Shown here: positions 1 to 10,564 of the stretch, in pieces
Layout: every line of letters begins with the position of its first letter
Position numbering within the stretch: position 1 is the stretch's first letter
Assembly (NCBI GenBank): GCA_030847615.1
Contig: JAUMIR010000005.1
Coordinates: 60,229,001-60,293,000, forward strand
Direction: 5' to 3'
DNA length: 64,000 nt
From: Gambelia wislizenii
Taxonomy: Eukaryota; Chordata; Lepidosauria; Squamata; Crotaphytidae
The notes under the pieces: generated by a model
Database searches by the model: none
What the model saw: the letters and a program-made list of their open reading frames with translations, nothing else
What the model was told of the DNA's origin: nothing
Translations under genes and position numbers: made by a program

Positions 1-39
1 ACTGTAATTCTGCTATTTCAGCCCTGTCTGATAAAGTCC
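1..39. mobile_element. Right end of a family H DNA transposon
   Basis: The stretch ends with TCTGATAAAGTCC (27-39), the same terminus as the other H copies in this window. The rest of the copy lies outside the window, so its target duplication cannot be checked. Confidence 0.5.
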
Positions 40-1439
40 CTAGTTTACCAAAGAATTTACCTGAGATGGTAATACAAAATTAATCACATTTGCCATCCAC
101 CTGTCCTTCAAGGTGTCCAGTAGGATTAACATGGAGTCATTTCATCTTATCCTCACAATAACTCTGTGAGGTAGCTTATGCCAAGACATAATTTGGTACC
201 TGTATCAAATTCATGAATGAGCTTCAGCCATGCCCAACTGACTTTAGTTAGATACCAGGGCACCTGATGGTCATGTGATCAGAATTGGTCTAAAGGACAA
301 AACACATAAAGATATATATGTATAGAAATTCCTCAATGAGAACATGAATTCAGGGATCATGTCATTCTAGAACAGGAGTGTGCAGCTGTCAGAGATTGGG
401 GGTTGCGTTGGATTCCCAGGGGCCTTGGGGGGTGGCAAGGATGTAGCTATAGGAGGGCTAAATGGAAGTATTGCCTCCATATAAGAATTCTGCCCCCAAA
501 TGAAATTTCATTCAGTCTCCAAATTTCTAGGATTACGTGAACTTAAAATGTTATTTGTTCAGAAATACAGTTTGGGCATTCAAAGAAAGGGACAGGCAAG
601 GTTTACCAAGGGAATGCGAACAGAGAAAATGTAAGAGTGAATGATTTTCAGTTTTTCACTCTTAGCATTGCTGGAAATTTGGGGACTGGAGGAAAATTTC
701 ATGGATGGGGGAATGACTTTGTTTTGCTGCCTTCCTAGTAGCTACACCCCTGGTTCTGACTCACATGGAGGAACTCTCTGTATATCAAAATTATTAACAC
801 ACAACCCCATCATATGCTGGCTGAATATACAGACAATGGTGATAATTTACCAGTGGGCATGTAGTGAGTAGGAGTGGGCTAGCACCAGAGACAGCTGGTG
901 GATGTGTTGCCATGTGGGCAACAAATACAACTTTGGGTTTTATAGCTGCCCCCCCTCCCACAATAGCTACAAGAGCACTTCCACTGTGGGATCCTATTTC
1001 TGAGAAAGGTTCAGCACTAGGAGAGCTCCTGGTGAAATTCGGAGCAGCTGTTGAGGGGTGAGAGAACAGCTATAAAATCAAGAATAGATTTGCAGCATGC
1101 ATGACTGCAATTTCTATGATTCCTCACCATTGGCTTTGCTGACTAGGGCTGCCTGGAATCACATTTCAATAACAGCTGGAGGGCTGCATAATATGTGTCT
1201 TATATGGTGCTATTCTTTGTCTATTCTGATTTTTGTATATTCTTTATGTTGATTGACTTGAACTCTGTATATGTGATGGTGAAGTGGGCTGATCAGGCTA
1301 ATGATCAGTTGTGATGCCATGTGTTGGCTCAAAATTCCCTTTCCTAACATATTGCGGAACATAAATAAAATAGCACACAAGTTTGCAAAGAACTCTTATT
1401 AGCATGAGGGAGGGAGAGACAAGGTCTTTAAAACCAAGG
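40..1439. other. No gene recognised
   Basis: Only short, unconvincing open frames (76 and 65 codons at 641-871 and 864-1061). A decayed hAT-like MITE piece may sit near 1117-1190, where the text resembles the 'accattggc...gctggaggg' repeats seen elsewhere in the window. I see no promoter, splice pair or RNA gene. Confidence 0.5.
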
Positions 1440-1667
1440 ATACTGAGATCCAGTTTCTATGTATGGTTGTGAAAGCTGGACAGCGAAGAAAGCAGATGGG
1501 AGGAAAATCCAGTCATTTGACATGTGGTGCTGAAGAAGAGCTCTACACATATCAGGGACTGATAAAAAGAACCATTGAATGGATGTTAGATCAAATCAAG
1601 CCTGAACTCTCACTAGAAGTGAAGATGACTAAACTTAGGCTGTCATACTTTGGATGTACAAGTCAAA
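1440..1667 (+). pseudogene. RTE/BovB-like LINE, ORF2 C-terminal fragment (part 1)
   Basis: Read in two frames, this encodes the conserved C-terminal region of RTE/BovB-type LINEs. One frame gives YGCESWTAKKADGRKI followed by SFDMWC; after an internal stop and a frameshift another gives LDQIKPELSLEVKMTKLRLS ending YFG. In intact relatives YFG is followed by a short linker and then D-S-L-E-K. Here the reading breaks off at about 1667 and D-S-L-E-K resumes at 6955, so the two pieces are probably one old insertion split by later ones. The fragment has no intact frame and no RT domain. The RTE assignment rests on the C-terminal motif only. Confidence 0.65.
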
Positions 1668-1800
1668 CCCCATATTTGTAGGGGATATATTCCAAGAGAC
1701 CCCCACCCCCGTGTATACCAGAAACCATGGATAATAGGGAACCCTGTTATTTTCATGGAGAAAAACAGCAGAAAGTTGACCATAGAATCACATTGGAGGA
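1668..1800. mobile_element. Pogo/Tigger-like MITE fragment
   Basis: The text 'ccaagagacccccacccc', 'gtataccagaaaccatgg' and 'ataatagggaaccc' resembles the 'ggttccaggacccc...ggataccaaaatcc' arms of Tigger-like MITEs also seen at 16732 and 47927. It sits between RTE part 1 and the CR1 start; no opposite terminus was found. The right limit is uncertain because the CR1 5' end is not sharply defined. Confidence 0.4.
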
Positions 1801-1818
1801 CCTTGAATAAGTGAAACC

Positions 1819-2950
1819 ATGGATGCCCAATGTGTGGATACAGGGGCTGACCTGTATCATGAGATGATGTTGTCTACAGACGTGGGGAACTTCACATGCA
1901 CCAAGTGCAAATTGGTAGCCCTCTTGGAGGAGAAAGTCCAGCAGCTGGAGACACGGGTAGCTATACTTCAAAAGATTTGTGAGCAAGAGATTTTCCTGGA
2001 CAGAACAGAACAAACAGTCTTGGACAAGGACCGCACAGAGGAACTGGTTGGGGAGGAGAGGGTCACTCCACAGACACAGGAGGTAGACAGCTGGAGGAAT
2101 GTCACACACAGAACAAGAAAATCCAGGGATTCTTCAAGCAGCTTGCAGCTACAGAATCGATTCAAAGTCCTCTCCCTTATTGAGGACAATGAGGAAGAAC
2201 AGCATGGACAGACTTCAGGGGCAGAGCAGGGGACCCTGAGAGGACCACCACAAGGAACAGTAGCTGTGAAGCCTCGGGGGAGGCGTGTGGTGGTGGTGGG
2301 GGGACTCCTTGCTGCGCGGTACAGAAGCAGTGGTTTGTGGGCCTGACAAGATGTCTCGGGAGGTGTGTTGTCTCCTTGGGGCAAAGATCCGTGACATGGC
2401 AGAGAGGCTGACAAGACTCGTCAAGCCTACGGATCATTACCCCTTCTTTTTGTTCCATGTGGGAACCAATGATACTGCAAGGCACAGGTTTCCGAAGATT
2501 AGAAGAGATTATGAGGCTCTGGGGAGGAAGCTGAAAGAAATGGACACACAGGTTGTCATCTCGTGTCTTCTGCCAGTTGAAGGGCATGGTCCAGGAAGGG
2601 AGAGGAAAATAGCCGACGTAAACAATTGGCTCCATAGATGGTGTCGCCGAGAACGATTTGGATTCTTGGATCATGGGCTGCGCTTCCATAAGGGGGTACT
2701 TCTGGCAAGAGATGGGGTGCATCTCACGACAGTTGGCAAAAACATTTTTTGCCTACAGTCTCAAGAATTTGATCAGGAGGGCTTTAAACTGAGTCATATG
2801 TGGGAGGGAGACAGTATTCTGGAAGGCAAAAGGGCTGGAGAAAATAGTCAAACTGTCATAGAGGGAACATGGCAAACAGTGCAAGGACCCAACAGTGGGA
2901 GGCAAAAAAAACTTGCACAGGCAGCAAGTAAAGGGAACACATGGTCTTAG
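1819..2950 (+). pseudogene. CR1 ORF1: CCHC-like/coiled coil plus SGNH hydrolase-like domain, frameshifted
   Basis: CR1 ORF1 proteins bind the element RNA, and many carry a lipase/esterase-like SGNH domain. The start at 1819 (acc-ATGG context) opens a frame with a Cys pair (CTKCK) followed by a heptad-like LLEEKVQQLETRVAILQKI coiled coil. At about 2300, inside a G run, the frame shifts by one base; the other frame then continues with GDSLLRGTE (block I, catalytic Ser), HVGTNDTA (block III) and RDGVHLT (block V, catalytic Asp-x-x-His), all in order. So the Ser-Asn-Asp-His set is still visible on either side of a single lesion. It ends with a stop at 2948-2950, overlapping the ORF2 reading frame slightly. 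Family assignment is firm; activity is not expected. Confidence 0.85.
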
Positions 2951-4081
2951 ATGTCTCGACACTAATGCACAGAGCATGGGAAATAAGCAAGATGAACTTG
3001 AACTCCTAGCACTACAAAACAAATATGATATAATAGGCATTACTGAAACCTGGTGGGATGAGTCGCATGATTGGAATGTAGGAATAGAGGGGTATAACCT
3101 TTATAAGAGAAACAGGTCAAATAGGAAAGGAGGAGGAATAGCATTATATGTCAGGAATATTTACACCACTGAAGAGATCCATGACATCAATACTGGAAGC
3201 CAGGTTGAGAGCATCTGGATAAAAATGTAAGGGGAGGGAAACAACAGGGATGTTATTGTGGGACTCTACTACAGACCCCCAAGTCAGACGGAGGAATTGG
3301 ATGATGCCTTTCTAGAACAGATGAACACACACGCAGAAAGGAGAGATGTAGTAGTGATGGATGACTTCAAGTATCCTGATATTTGCTGGAAATCTAACTC
3401 AACCAAAACTTCAAGGTCTAGCAAATTCCTTACCTGCCTGGAAGACAATTTCATGGTCTAAAAGGTGAAAGAAGCAACAAGGGGGTCAGCTATTTTAGAT
3501 CTGATCCTAACCAACACGGATGACCTGGTTAATGGGGTGCAAGTAGTGGGATCCTTAGGTGAGAGTGATCATGTTCTCCTGGAGTTTATTATACAATGGA
3601 AAGGAGAAGCCAGGCATAGTCAGGCACGCATTCTCGACTTTAGAAGAGCTGATTTCAATAAACTCAGGGAAATACTGGGGGTGATCCCATGGTCAGGAAT
3701 ATTAAAAGAGAAGAGACCTCAAGATGGATGGGACTTTCTCAAAAGGGAGATACTGAAGGCACAATTTCAAACAGTACCACTGAGGAACAAAAATGGGACG
3801 TGTCTCAAGAAACCAGGATGGATGACTAAAGAACCTTCAACGGAGCTAAGTTTTAAACGGAACATGTATAGGAAATGGAAAAAGGGGGAAATCACCAAAG
3901 AAGAATTCAAACAGATAGTGAACACGTGTAGGAGTAAAGTCAGAAAAGCTAAAGTGCAGAATGAGCTCAGGCTTTCTAGAGAGGTTAAGAACAATAAAAA
4001 GGGTTTTTTGTGGGTATGTCCACAGCAAAAGGAGGAAGAAGGAAATGGTAGGGCCACTACGTGGAGAAGACAGCAACATGC
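2895..4081 (+). pseudogene. CR1 ORF2, apurinic-type endonuclease and linker, with two stops
   Basis: One frame encodes the N-terminal APE-like endonuclease of CR1 ORF2, which nicks target DNA to prime reverse transcription. Visible blocks are NAQSMGNK (Asn), ITETWWDES (catalytic Glu), GLYYRPPSQ, a degraded GDFNYPD motif reading DDFKYPD, then LDLILTN and the conserved SDH near 3567. In-frame TAA codons occur at 3228-3230 and 3459-3461. The linker towards the RT ([19 protein letters not shown]) follows, until L1 interrupts it at 4082. The altered GDFN motif would damage catalysis even without the stops. Confidence 0.85.
3987..4081 (+). repeat. Left copy of long target-site duplication of L1
   Basis: These 95 bp of CR1 ORF2 recur at 5153-5245 on the other side of the L1 insert, whereas the uninterrupted CR1 copy at 21513-21605 has them once. 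The two sides differ at about eight positions including one indel; at least two of these are CpG-type changes. Confidence 0.85.
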
Positions 4082-5152
4082 ATGTTGGAGATGTAAAGAA
4101 CATAAAGGCACATTCTACCATATGTGGTGGGATTGCAGCAAAATAAGAAGATTTTGGTTAAAAATAAATAAAGAAATAGAGAAAATTATAGATATAAAAT
4201 TAGGCTTGAGACCTGAACTATACCTGCTTAATATGATTAACTTAGAAAACCCAAAAGAAAAAGAACATAGACACTTATTACTCTATTTGGTTACGGCAGC
4301 AAGGTTGGTGGTAGCAAAAAATTGGAAGAGCGCATGTGCCCCGTCAAAGTTAAACTGGTCAGAGAAAGTAATAGAACTGGCCAAATTGGATAAAATAACA
4401 AATTGGGTGAAGAAAGAAATGACGAAAGACTATGTGAAGATTTGGGAACCACTTATAAAATATTATAAACAAAAAGAGGGAAATATAAGCGTTCTTGGTT
4501 TTTATAGTTAGGCAAACAGACAGAAGGGTTATATATTTAACGTTTTTTCTTTTCTCTCTCACTGTTGTACCTGATACATATGTGGTAAAGGTTTAAATAA
4601 ACGGAGATAGTTAAAGAATGTAACCACAAGGAACCATGATTATTTAACAAAATGTAATTATTTAATAAGAATTACTGGCTTTAAAGTTGGTTACAGTGAA
4701 TAAATATTGTAGAAGGAAGGTAATGTTAGAGTAACAAAGTTTAAAGTAAACAAATGCGTGAAAATGGTAATAATGGAGGATATAGGAGGATGAATTTAGA
4801 ATGTAATATATAGTCAAACAAGAAAAAGCGGGAAGTTTCTTTTTTCTTTTTCTTTTTTTAATAACCTGTGCTTATATGTGTTCATATGTGTATATGTATA
4901 TAAGAATAGGTCATTGTTATGTTATGTTGGGATGTTGTCATTGTCGTTGTCTTTTTCTCTCTCTCTTGTTTTTGTTTTTCTTTTTGTTTTTCTTTTATTT
5001 TATTACTATATCTTTTTCTTCCTTTCACTTCTTCCTCTTACTATTTTTATGTATTTGAATTGGGAGGAATAGGAACATTTTACTGTTAAACTCTTTGTCT
5101 TATTGTCATATGATGTATGTTATGATCATTTAATAAATTAATAATAATAAAA
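4082..5152 (+). mobile_element. 5'-truncated L1 LINE inserted in CR1
   Basis: The segment encodes the C-terminal end of L1 ORF2, starting at CWRCKEHKGTFYHMWWDC, a Cys-rich block characteristic of L1 and well known in squamate L1 copies, then about 140 residues to a stop at 4509-4511. About 640 bp of AT-rich 3' UTR follow, ending in an A-rich tail (taataaattaataataat). It lacks the RT and endonuclease domains, as expected for a 5'-truncated insertion. The hydrophobic open frames at 4876-5072 are pyrimidine-rich UTR, not genes. Confidence 0.88.
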
Positions 5153-5245
5153 AAGAACAATAAAAAGGTTTTTTTGGGGTATGTCCGCAGCAAAAGGAGG
5201 AAGAAGGAAATGGTAGGGCCACTACGCAGAGAAGATGGCAAAATG
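5153..5245 (+). repeat. Right copy of long target-site duplication of L1
   Basis: Repeats 3987-4081 with about 8% difference. It begins directly at the end of the L1 A-rich tail, and CR1 coding resumes through it. Confidence 0.85.
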
Positions 5246-6870
5246 CTAACAGGGGAAAGAGAGAAGGCAGAATTACTCAACACCTTCTTTGCCTCAGTGT
5301 TTTCAGAAAAGGAAAAGGGTGACCAACCTGAGGATAAAGGAACAGAGGACACAATAGGGGAAATCCAGCATAGAATAAGCAAAGAGGTAGTACAGGAATA
5401 CCTTCTTAATCTAAATTAATTTAAATCTCCAGGACCAGATGAACTACATCCAAGAGTATTAAAAGAACTGGCAAATGTAATCTCAGAGCCATTGGCAATA
5501 ATCTTTGAGAACTCTTGGAGAACAGAAGTCCCAGCAGACTGGAGGAGGGCAAATGTTGTCCCCATTTTCAAAAAGGGGAAAAAGGATGATCCCAACAATT
5601 ATCGTCCAGTTAGTCTGACATCAATACCAGGGAAGATTCTAGAACAGATCATTAAACAGAGAGTCTGTGAACATTTAGAAGGCAATGCCATAATCACAAA
5701 AAGTCAACATGGGTTTCAGAGAAACCAGTCATGCCAGACTAATCTGATCTCTTTTTTTGATAAAATGACCAGCTTGGTAGATGAAGGGAACGCTGTGGAT
5801 ATCGCATACCTTGATTTCAGTAAGGCCTTTGGAAAGGTTCCCCATGACATTCTTGCAAACAAGCTTGTAAAATGTGGTCTAGACAAGTTAACTGTTCAAT
5901 GGATTTGTAATTGGTTGACCAGTCGAACCCAAAGGGTGCTCATTAGTGGCTCCTCTTCGTCTTGGAAAGACGTGACCAGTGGGGTGCCACAGGGTTCTGT
6001 CCTGAGCCCAGTGCTATTCAACATCTTTATCAATGACTTGGATGATGGAATTAGGGGCATACTTACCAAATTTGCAGATGACACCAAATTAGGAGGAGTA
6101 GCTAATACCCTAGAGGACAGGATCAAAATTCAAAATGACCTGGATAGACTGGAGAGCTGGGCCAAAGCTAACAAAATGAAATTCAATACGGAGAAATGTA
6201 AGGTACTGCACTTAGGGTGAACAAATGAAATGCATAGATATAGGATGGGAGAGACCTGGCTGAATGAGACTACGTGCGAAAGGGATCTAGGAGTCCTAGT
6301 AGACCACAAGTTGAACATGAGTCAACAATGTGATGTGGCAGCTAAAAAGGCCAATGCAATTTTGGGCTGCATCAATAGAAGTATAGTGTCTAGATCAAGG
6401 TAATAGTGCTGCTCTATTCTGCCTTGGTCAGACCTCACCTGGAATACTGTGTCCAGTTCTGGGCACCACAATTCAAAAAGGATATTGACAAATTGGAGTG
6501 TGTCCAGAGCAGGGCGACTAAAATGGTGAAAGGTCTGGAAACGATGCCTTATGAGGAGAGACTTAGGGAGCTGGATATGTTTAGCCTGGAAAAAAGACGG
6601 TTAAGAGACGATATGATAGCCCTGTTTAAGTATTTGAAGGGGTGTCACATTGAGGATGGAGCAGACTTGTTTTCTGCTGCTCCAGAGACTGGAACACAGA
6701 GCAATGGATGCAAGCTCCAGGAACAGAGATTCCACCTCAACATTAGGAGGAACTTTTTGACAGTAAGAGCTGTTCGGCAGTGGAACACACTCCCTCAGAG
6801 CGTGGTGGGGTCTCCTTCCTTGGAGGTCTTTAAACAGAGGCTGGATGGCCATCTGTCAGGGATGCTTTGA
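5153..6870 (+). pseudogene. CR1 ORF2, reverse transcriptase and C-terminal domain
   Basis: Continues the CR1 ORF2 after L1. RT blocks appear in order: [55 protein letters not shown], and the catalytic FADDTKLGG near 6070, followed by LESWAKANKMKFNTEKC. Lesions relative to the copy at 20949 are an in-frame TAA at 5417-5419 (Glu codon elsewhere), a TGA at 6218-6220, and a small deletion near 6391-6397 that shifts frame. The C-terminal domain ([16 protein letters not shown] to [13 protein letters not shown]) then reads to a stop at 6868-6870. The catalytic Asp pair is intact but the frame is broken three times. Confidence 0.88.
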
Positions 6871-6957
6871 TCGTGATTTCCTGCGTGGCAGGGGGTTGGA
6901 CTGGATGGCCCTCGTGGTCTCTTCCAACTCTGCAATTCTATGATTCTATGATTCTAT
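6871..6957 (+). repeat. CR1 3' terminus with octamer tandem repeats
   Basis: The 3' UTR holds the conserved 'ggcagggggttggactgga' stretch and ends in repeated ATTCTATG units. CR1 elements use such short 3' repeats, not poly(A), for priming. The same end occurs at 20268, 23315 and (reverse) 55501. Confidence 0.88.
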
Positions 6958-7168
6958 GACTCATTGGAAAAGAGGATCTTGTTTGGCAAAATGGAAAGCC
7001 ATAGGAAAAGAGGGAGACTGCACTACAGGTAGATTCATTCAATCATGGCTCAGAGTTTGCAAGACCTCGGCAGGGCAGTTGGTGACCAGGGCTCTTGAAG
7101 GTTTCTCCTTTATAGGGTCACCATAAGTCAATGTCAACATGACAGCAAATAACAACAAATCCCAGTCA
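6955..7168 (+). pseudogene. RTE/BovB-like LINE, C-terminal fragment (part 2) and 3' end
   Basis: Starts with D-S-L-E-K-R-I-L-F-G-K-M-E, the block that follows YFG in RTE/BovB proteins, so it continues the fragment at 1440-1667. After frameshifts it reaches a 3' end reading 'gggtcaccataagtcaatg' then 'aacaacaaatcc'. That tail resembles the SINE tails at 32107 and 50290, suggesting this LINE class supplied the reverse transcriptase for those SINEs. Confidence 0.65.
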
Positions 7169-8190
7169 GGAAAGGAAGTAGAGCTGCTGAGAGAATGTAC
7201 AGGGCCCAGAACATATGTGAATAAATGACTGAGGTTTCTGGCCTCCTGAATGCGTTGAGAAACATTCTATCCCTAATGTTAAAACAAATGCTTTTGTTTG
7301 CTTTTGTTTATCATGTTATAAATTATATATTGAACTAGGTCTTTAGTGTTAATATTAGCATAAGGATTCATTCTGTTTTCAGTTTTTAAGTGTGAGAAAA
7401 TAAATGCAAGCTATATTTATAAAAGGGAATATTGTGATATTTTTGATAATTGAAAACATGCAAAAACAGTTCTCTCTCTCCTCTCCTCTCATTTCCACTC
7501 CCACCCCCTGGTTGTATGGCCAAAAGTTGTATCCTTGCTGTCTCATCTTTTCCAGAACAGAAAACAAAGAGGTAATATATAACTACAGTACATCCAGTAT
7601 ACCAAAACCTCTTCCACAGAGACAAATTCCTTGCTTTTAGCCCCAGAAAATCTGGCCCATGGCTGAGTCACCACATGGTGGATTACCAAAACGTGGAGAA
7701 CAGATGAATATACAAATAAGAGAATTCTGTTCAGATTGGGACAATTGTAGAGTCTGAACATGTTTCCTGCCACCAGCATGACCACTCACCACTTTCAATC
7801 ATAGTTTATGGTAAATGACCCAGTATGGCTCTAATAATCGGGCAGTAAGCGGATGTTTGATGAGTATTTGTTCCCTGCAGTTTTGGGGCAGGTCAGAGAT
7901 AGCAATGAATAAGCTTTCTGTTTTAACTGCCACAGCTCGCCTTTCAATTTCAGAGAGTCACCTGTTAATGTGCAGGCCTATCTGCATGTTATATAGATTG
8001 AGGATTATATTGTACAACTTCAGAATGCAGGTTTAATGCACTCTTAACATTAAAAAAGCGAAAAACAAAGTACCAGAACATCCCAATTCATATAGTCAAC
8101 TAGCACATTGAAAGAGCATGATTTAACATAGTTCTTTGCCTGCCCTTTTGGTTTGTTACATGCAGGAAAGTTATTGTTGTTGCTTCCGCC

Positions 8191-8221
<31 letters not shown>

Positions 8222-9378
8222 CTTCTTCTTCTTCCCTGAGGGAGGATTCAAGAATACAGCCCACTTGCAATCCAAAATGGCAGAATCATAATGATACCTG
8301 CAATGTGTAAAATGCTTTAAAATACAATTCCAGGACATGAAATGAAGAAAATCCAGGACTGGGTTTGGATTATTTAACTAAAAAGAGAAAGAATTTAGGG
8401 TTGATTTGCAGTCAGCCAGACTTTGTCAAAATCAGTGGAAGCTGGATGAATGTGAAAGAAGGGTGGAAATCAGCAGAGAAACAAGGCAAGATGCTTTATA
8501 ATTGCTTGGATGCTTCCAACCTCCTGTGCTGGCTTCATGAACTCTTTGCTGCCAGAGTGGGTCATGAATCAGACAGTCAGGCAGAAGGGGTGTAATATGG
8601 ATTGTGGATCTACAAGGATATGGAGGTTCTGCTTTTGTGAATTTTCTTATTACTGGTGCCAAGGAATGGAAATTTAACTGAGGAATAATGTGTTCAGTAG
8701 GGTAGGATCATCCTTTTCTAGTGTTTAAGAAATACAACCAAGTGCTCTAAAAATATTCTCTGTCCTATGAACTATAGCCAGGCAATGATTCTTTCCTTCT
8801 TATTTGCTTTTGCATTGGAATGAGAGACTAAAAATTCCTTGGGTTAGTTTGAATCAGAATTTATTTCCAGAATTAAGGCAGAAGACATGGCTTTATTCAA
8901 CTGAGAAAATGAAGTAAAAGTCACCACTGAGCTTTGTATTTGTCCTGGAACTGAGGGAATGCATCTTAGAAGTCAGAGCCAAGAGTCCTGTGTCATAATA
9001 TTAACCTCTTCTTCAAGGGTATATAGCTCTCTGTTGTAAGGAATAAAAGCAATGTCCCAAGCTGAAACACTGTGTTTTCAGCCCCAAACACTGGTCTGGT
9101 TAAAGATTTACATGAACGACAATCATTAGATTCATCTGTCACCTCTGCCAATCCTAATTTTGTTTACTTGCTTTAATGGTGATGCTGCTGAAATGTAAAG
9201 ACATTGAATTCGTAAATCAAATCTGGCACGTTTGTAATTCTTGAAAATATAATGAGTCCTAATTTAGATCCACTGAACAATTCCCCCTTCTTTTTATTTG
9301 AACCCAAGTTAATTTGTACCTTCTGTGCCTGGCTTCAATAGTCTGCATGTTTGTTTGCTTGTGTCTGGGATGGATGTC
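7169..9378. other. No gene recognised; contains a CTT microsatellite
   Basis: Only short scattered frames on both strands. Apart from the (CTT)n at 8192-8233 I see no repeat, splice pair or RNA structure I can support. Confidence 0.5.
8192..8233. repeat. (CTT)n microsatellite
   Basis: About 14 CTT units, pure. Confidence 0.95.
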
Positions 9379-9381
9379 TTA

Positions 9382-9699
9382 GGACTTTTTTATACAAGGG
9401 TTACTGCGCAAGAAGCTTGCGGAAGAGGTACAGTGCTGTCACATGGCAGGGGGTCTGTTTTGAACGACGCTGTCCTTCTCTCTGCATTGTCCATGTCAGT
9501 TCCGTGTACAATTGAAGACAGCCGCACCATTTTTTACTCACAGCAGTTGTCCATGAGTAAAATATGGTGCGGCTGCCTTCAATCGGACATGGAACTGACA
9601 TGGACAATGCCGAGAGAGGGACGGCGTAGTCTGAAACGGACCCCCTGCCGCGCAACAGCACCGTACCTCTTCTGCAAGCTTCTTGTGCTGAAAAAGTCC
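9382..9699. mobile_element. Family H short hairpin element (318 bp)
   Basis: Left end GGACTTTTTTATAC and right end GCTGAAAAAGTCC are inverted repeats. The whole element is a long imperfect palindrome centred near 9540, with arms sharing 'gcggctgccttcaat' and 'ttgaagacagccgc'. It carries the CpG-rich 'gagagagggacggcg' block shared with 16963-17292. The left flank is TTA but the right flank is AAA, so the target duplication is not preserved. It has no coding capacity. Confidence 0.75.
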
Positions 9700-10071
9700 A
9701 AAGTATGTGTGCAATAATATGAGACATTCCCAGAGTTTTAAAATTATTATGAGTGCTTTTAAAAATTAAAGATTAAAACCTCTACAAAAAGCTAGGACAG
9801 GCAGCACCTGCTGAGGACATTCAAACAGGGCCAGAATTGTCTCTGGATATAGTACTCATAACCTTACATACTGGAGATTTATGGAAAGAAGAAAAAGGGA
9901 GGTGTTTGCCCTGGGCATTTCCAGAGGAAATTTCTGCTTCATTTTAAAAGTGTGTTGCTGGAAGTGTACTTCCTAGCCTCGCACAGAAACATTTACCTTT
10001 GAAAAATTAAAGAGGGAAATGATTTTTAAAATCCTACAGACATCTCACATTGTTATACATTTAAATTTACA
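9700..10071. other. Nothing recognised
   Basis: AT-rich sequence with no open frame, repeat or signal I can support. Confidence 0.5.
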
Positions 10072-10294
10072 ACTGGCCTTCTGTATCCATGAATTTGGCA
10101 TCCATGGATTCCACCACCCACTGCTTGAAAATATTCCAATAAAATAAAATAAAATAAAGATTCCAAGAAGCAAACCCTATTTTTTCCATTTTATATAAGG
10201 GATACTATTTTACTATGCCAAAGCGACCTGAGCATCCATGGATTTTGATATCCATGGGGGGTCCTAGAACCAAACCTTGGAGGCTCCCTGTATT
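10072..10294. mobile_element. Pogo/Tigger-like MITE
   Basis: The left side has 'ctggccttctgtatccatg' with 'catccatggattcc', the right side 'gatatccatggggggtcc' and 'tagaaccaaacc', an inverted arrangement typical of Tigger-related MITEs. An (AAATA)n stretch lies at about 10137-10158. It abuts the family H copy at 10299. The exact family is not assigned. Confidence 0.6.
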
Positions 10295-10298
10295 ATTA

Positions 10299-10561
10299 GG
10301 AGATTTTCGGATGCCTCTTTCAGGCTCTTGCCACGCAAGTAGCCTCAGGAGCAGTAACAAGGCTGCCGTGCGGCAAGGGGTCCATTTGTCCGTGAGTAAA
10401 AAACAGCGCGGCCGCCTCCAATGCTAACCGCAAGAGTCATGGATGACGCCGAGAGAGAAACGCCATCATCCAAAATGGACCCCTTGCCACGCAGCAGCCT
10501 CGTTACTGCTCCGGAGGCTGCTTGCGCGGCAAGAGCCTGAAAGAGGCGTCCGAAAATCTCC
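10299..10561. mobile_element. Family H short hairpin element (263 bp), TTA target duplication
   Basis: Left end GGAGATTTTCGGATGCC is the exact inverse of the right end up to one base. It is flanked on both sides by TTA (10296-10298 and 10562-10564). The arms fold on each other (CTCTTTCAGGCTCTTGCC against GGCAAGAGCCTGAAAGAG). This is one of the cleanest copies for defining the family. Confidence 0.82.
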
Positions 10562-10564
10562 TTA

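Larger units (their letters stand above)
1801..6957 (+). mobile_element. CR1 LINE, near full length, interrupted by L1
   Basis: A CR1-type non-LTR retrotransposon with both ORFs: ORF1 from 1819, endonuclease from about 2895, RT in two parts, and the typical 3' end of tandem ATTCTATG octamers at about 6930-6957. Removing the 1.07-kb L1 at 4082-5152 and one of the flanking duplicates leaves about 4.0 kb, close to a full CR1. It carries several stops and frameshifts and is dead. Two more copies (20949-23318 and 55501-57600) give an internal reference for locating lesions. The 5' limit is a guess placed just before the ORF1 start. Confidence 0.88.

Noticed and set aside
2177..2722. 181-codon - strand frame overlapping CR1 ORF1
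   Set aside because: It mirrors the ORF1 coding strand; Pro/His/Ser-rich antisense shadow with no domain.
4876..5072. Hydrophobic Phe/Leu-rich small proteins
   Set aside because: They arise from a T-rich L1 3' UTR; no start context, and the sequence is explained by L1.
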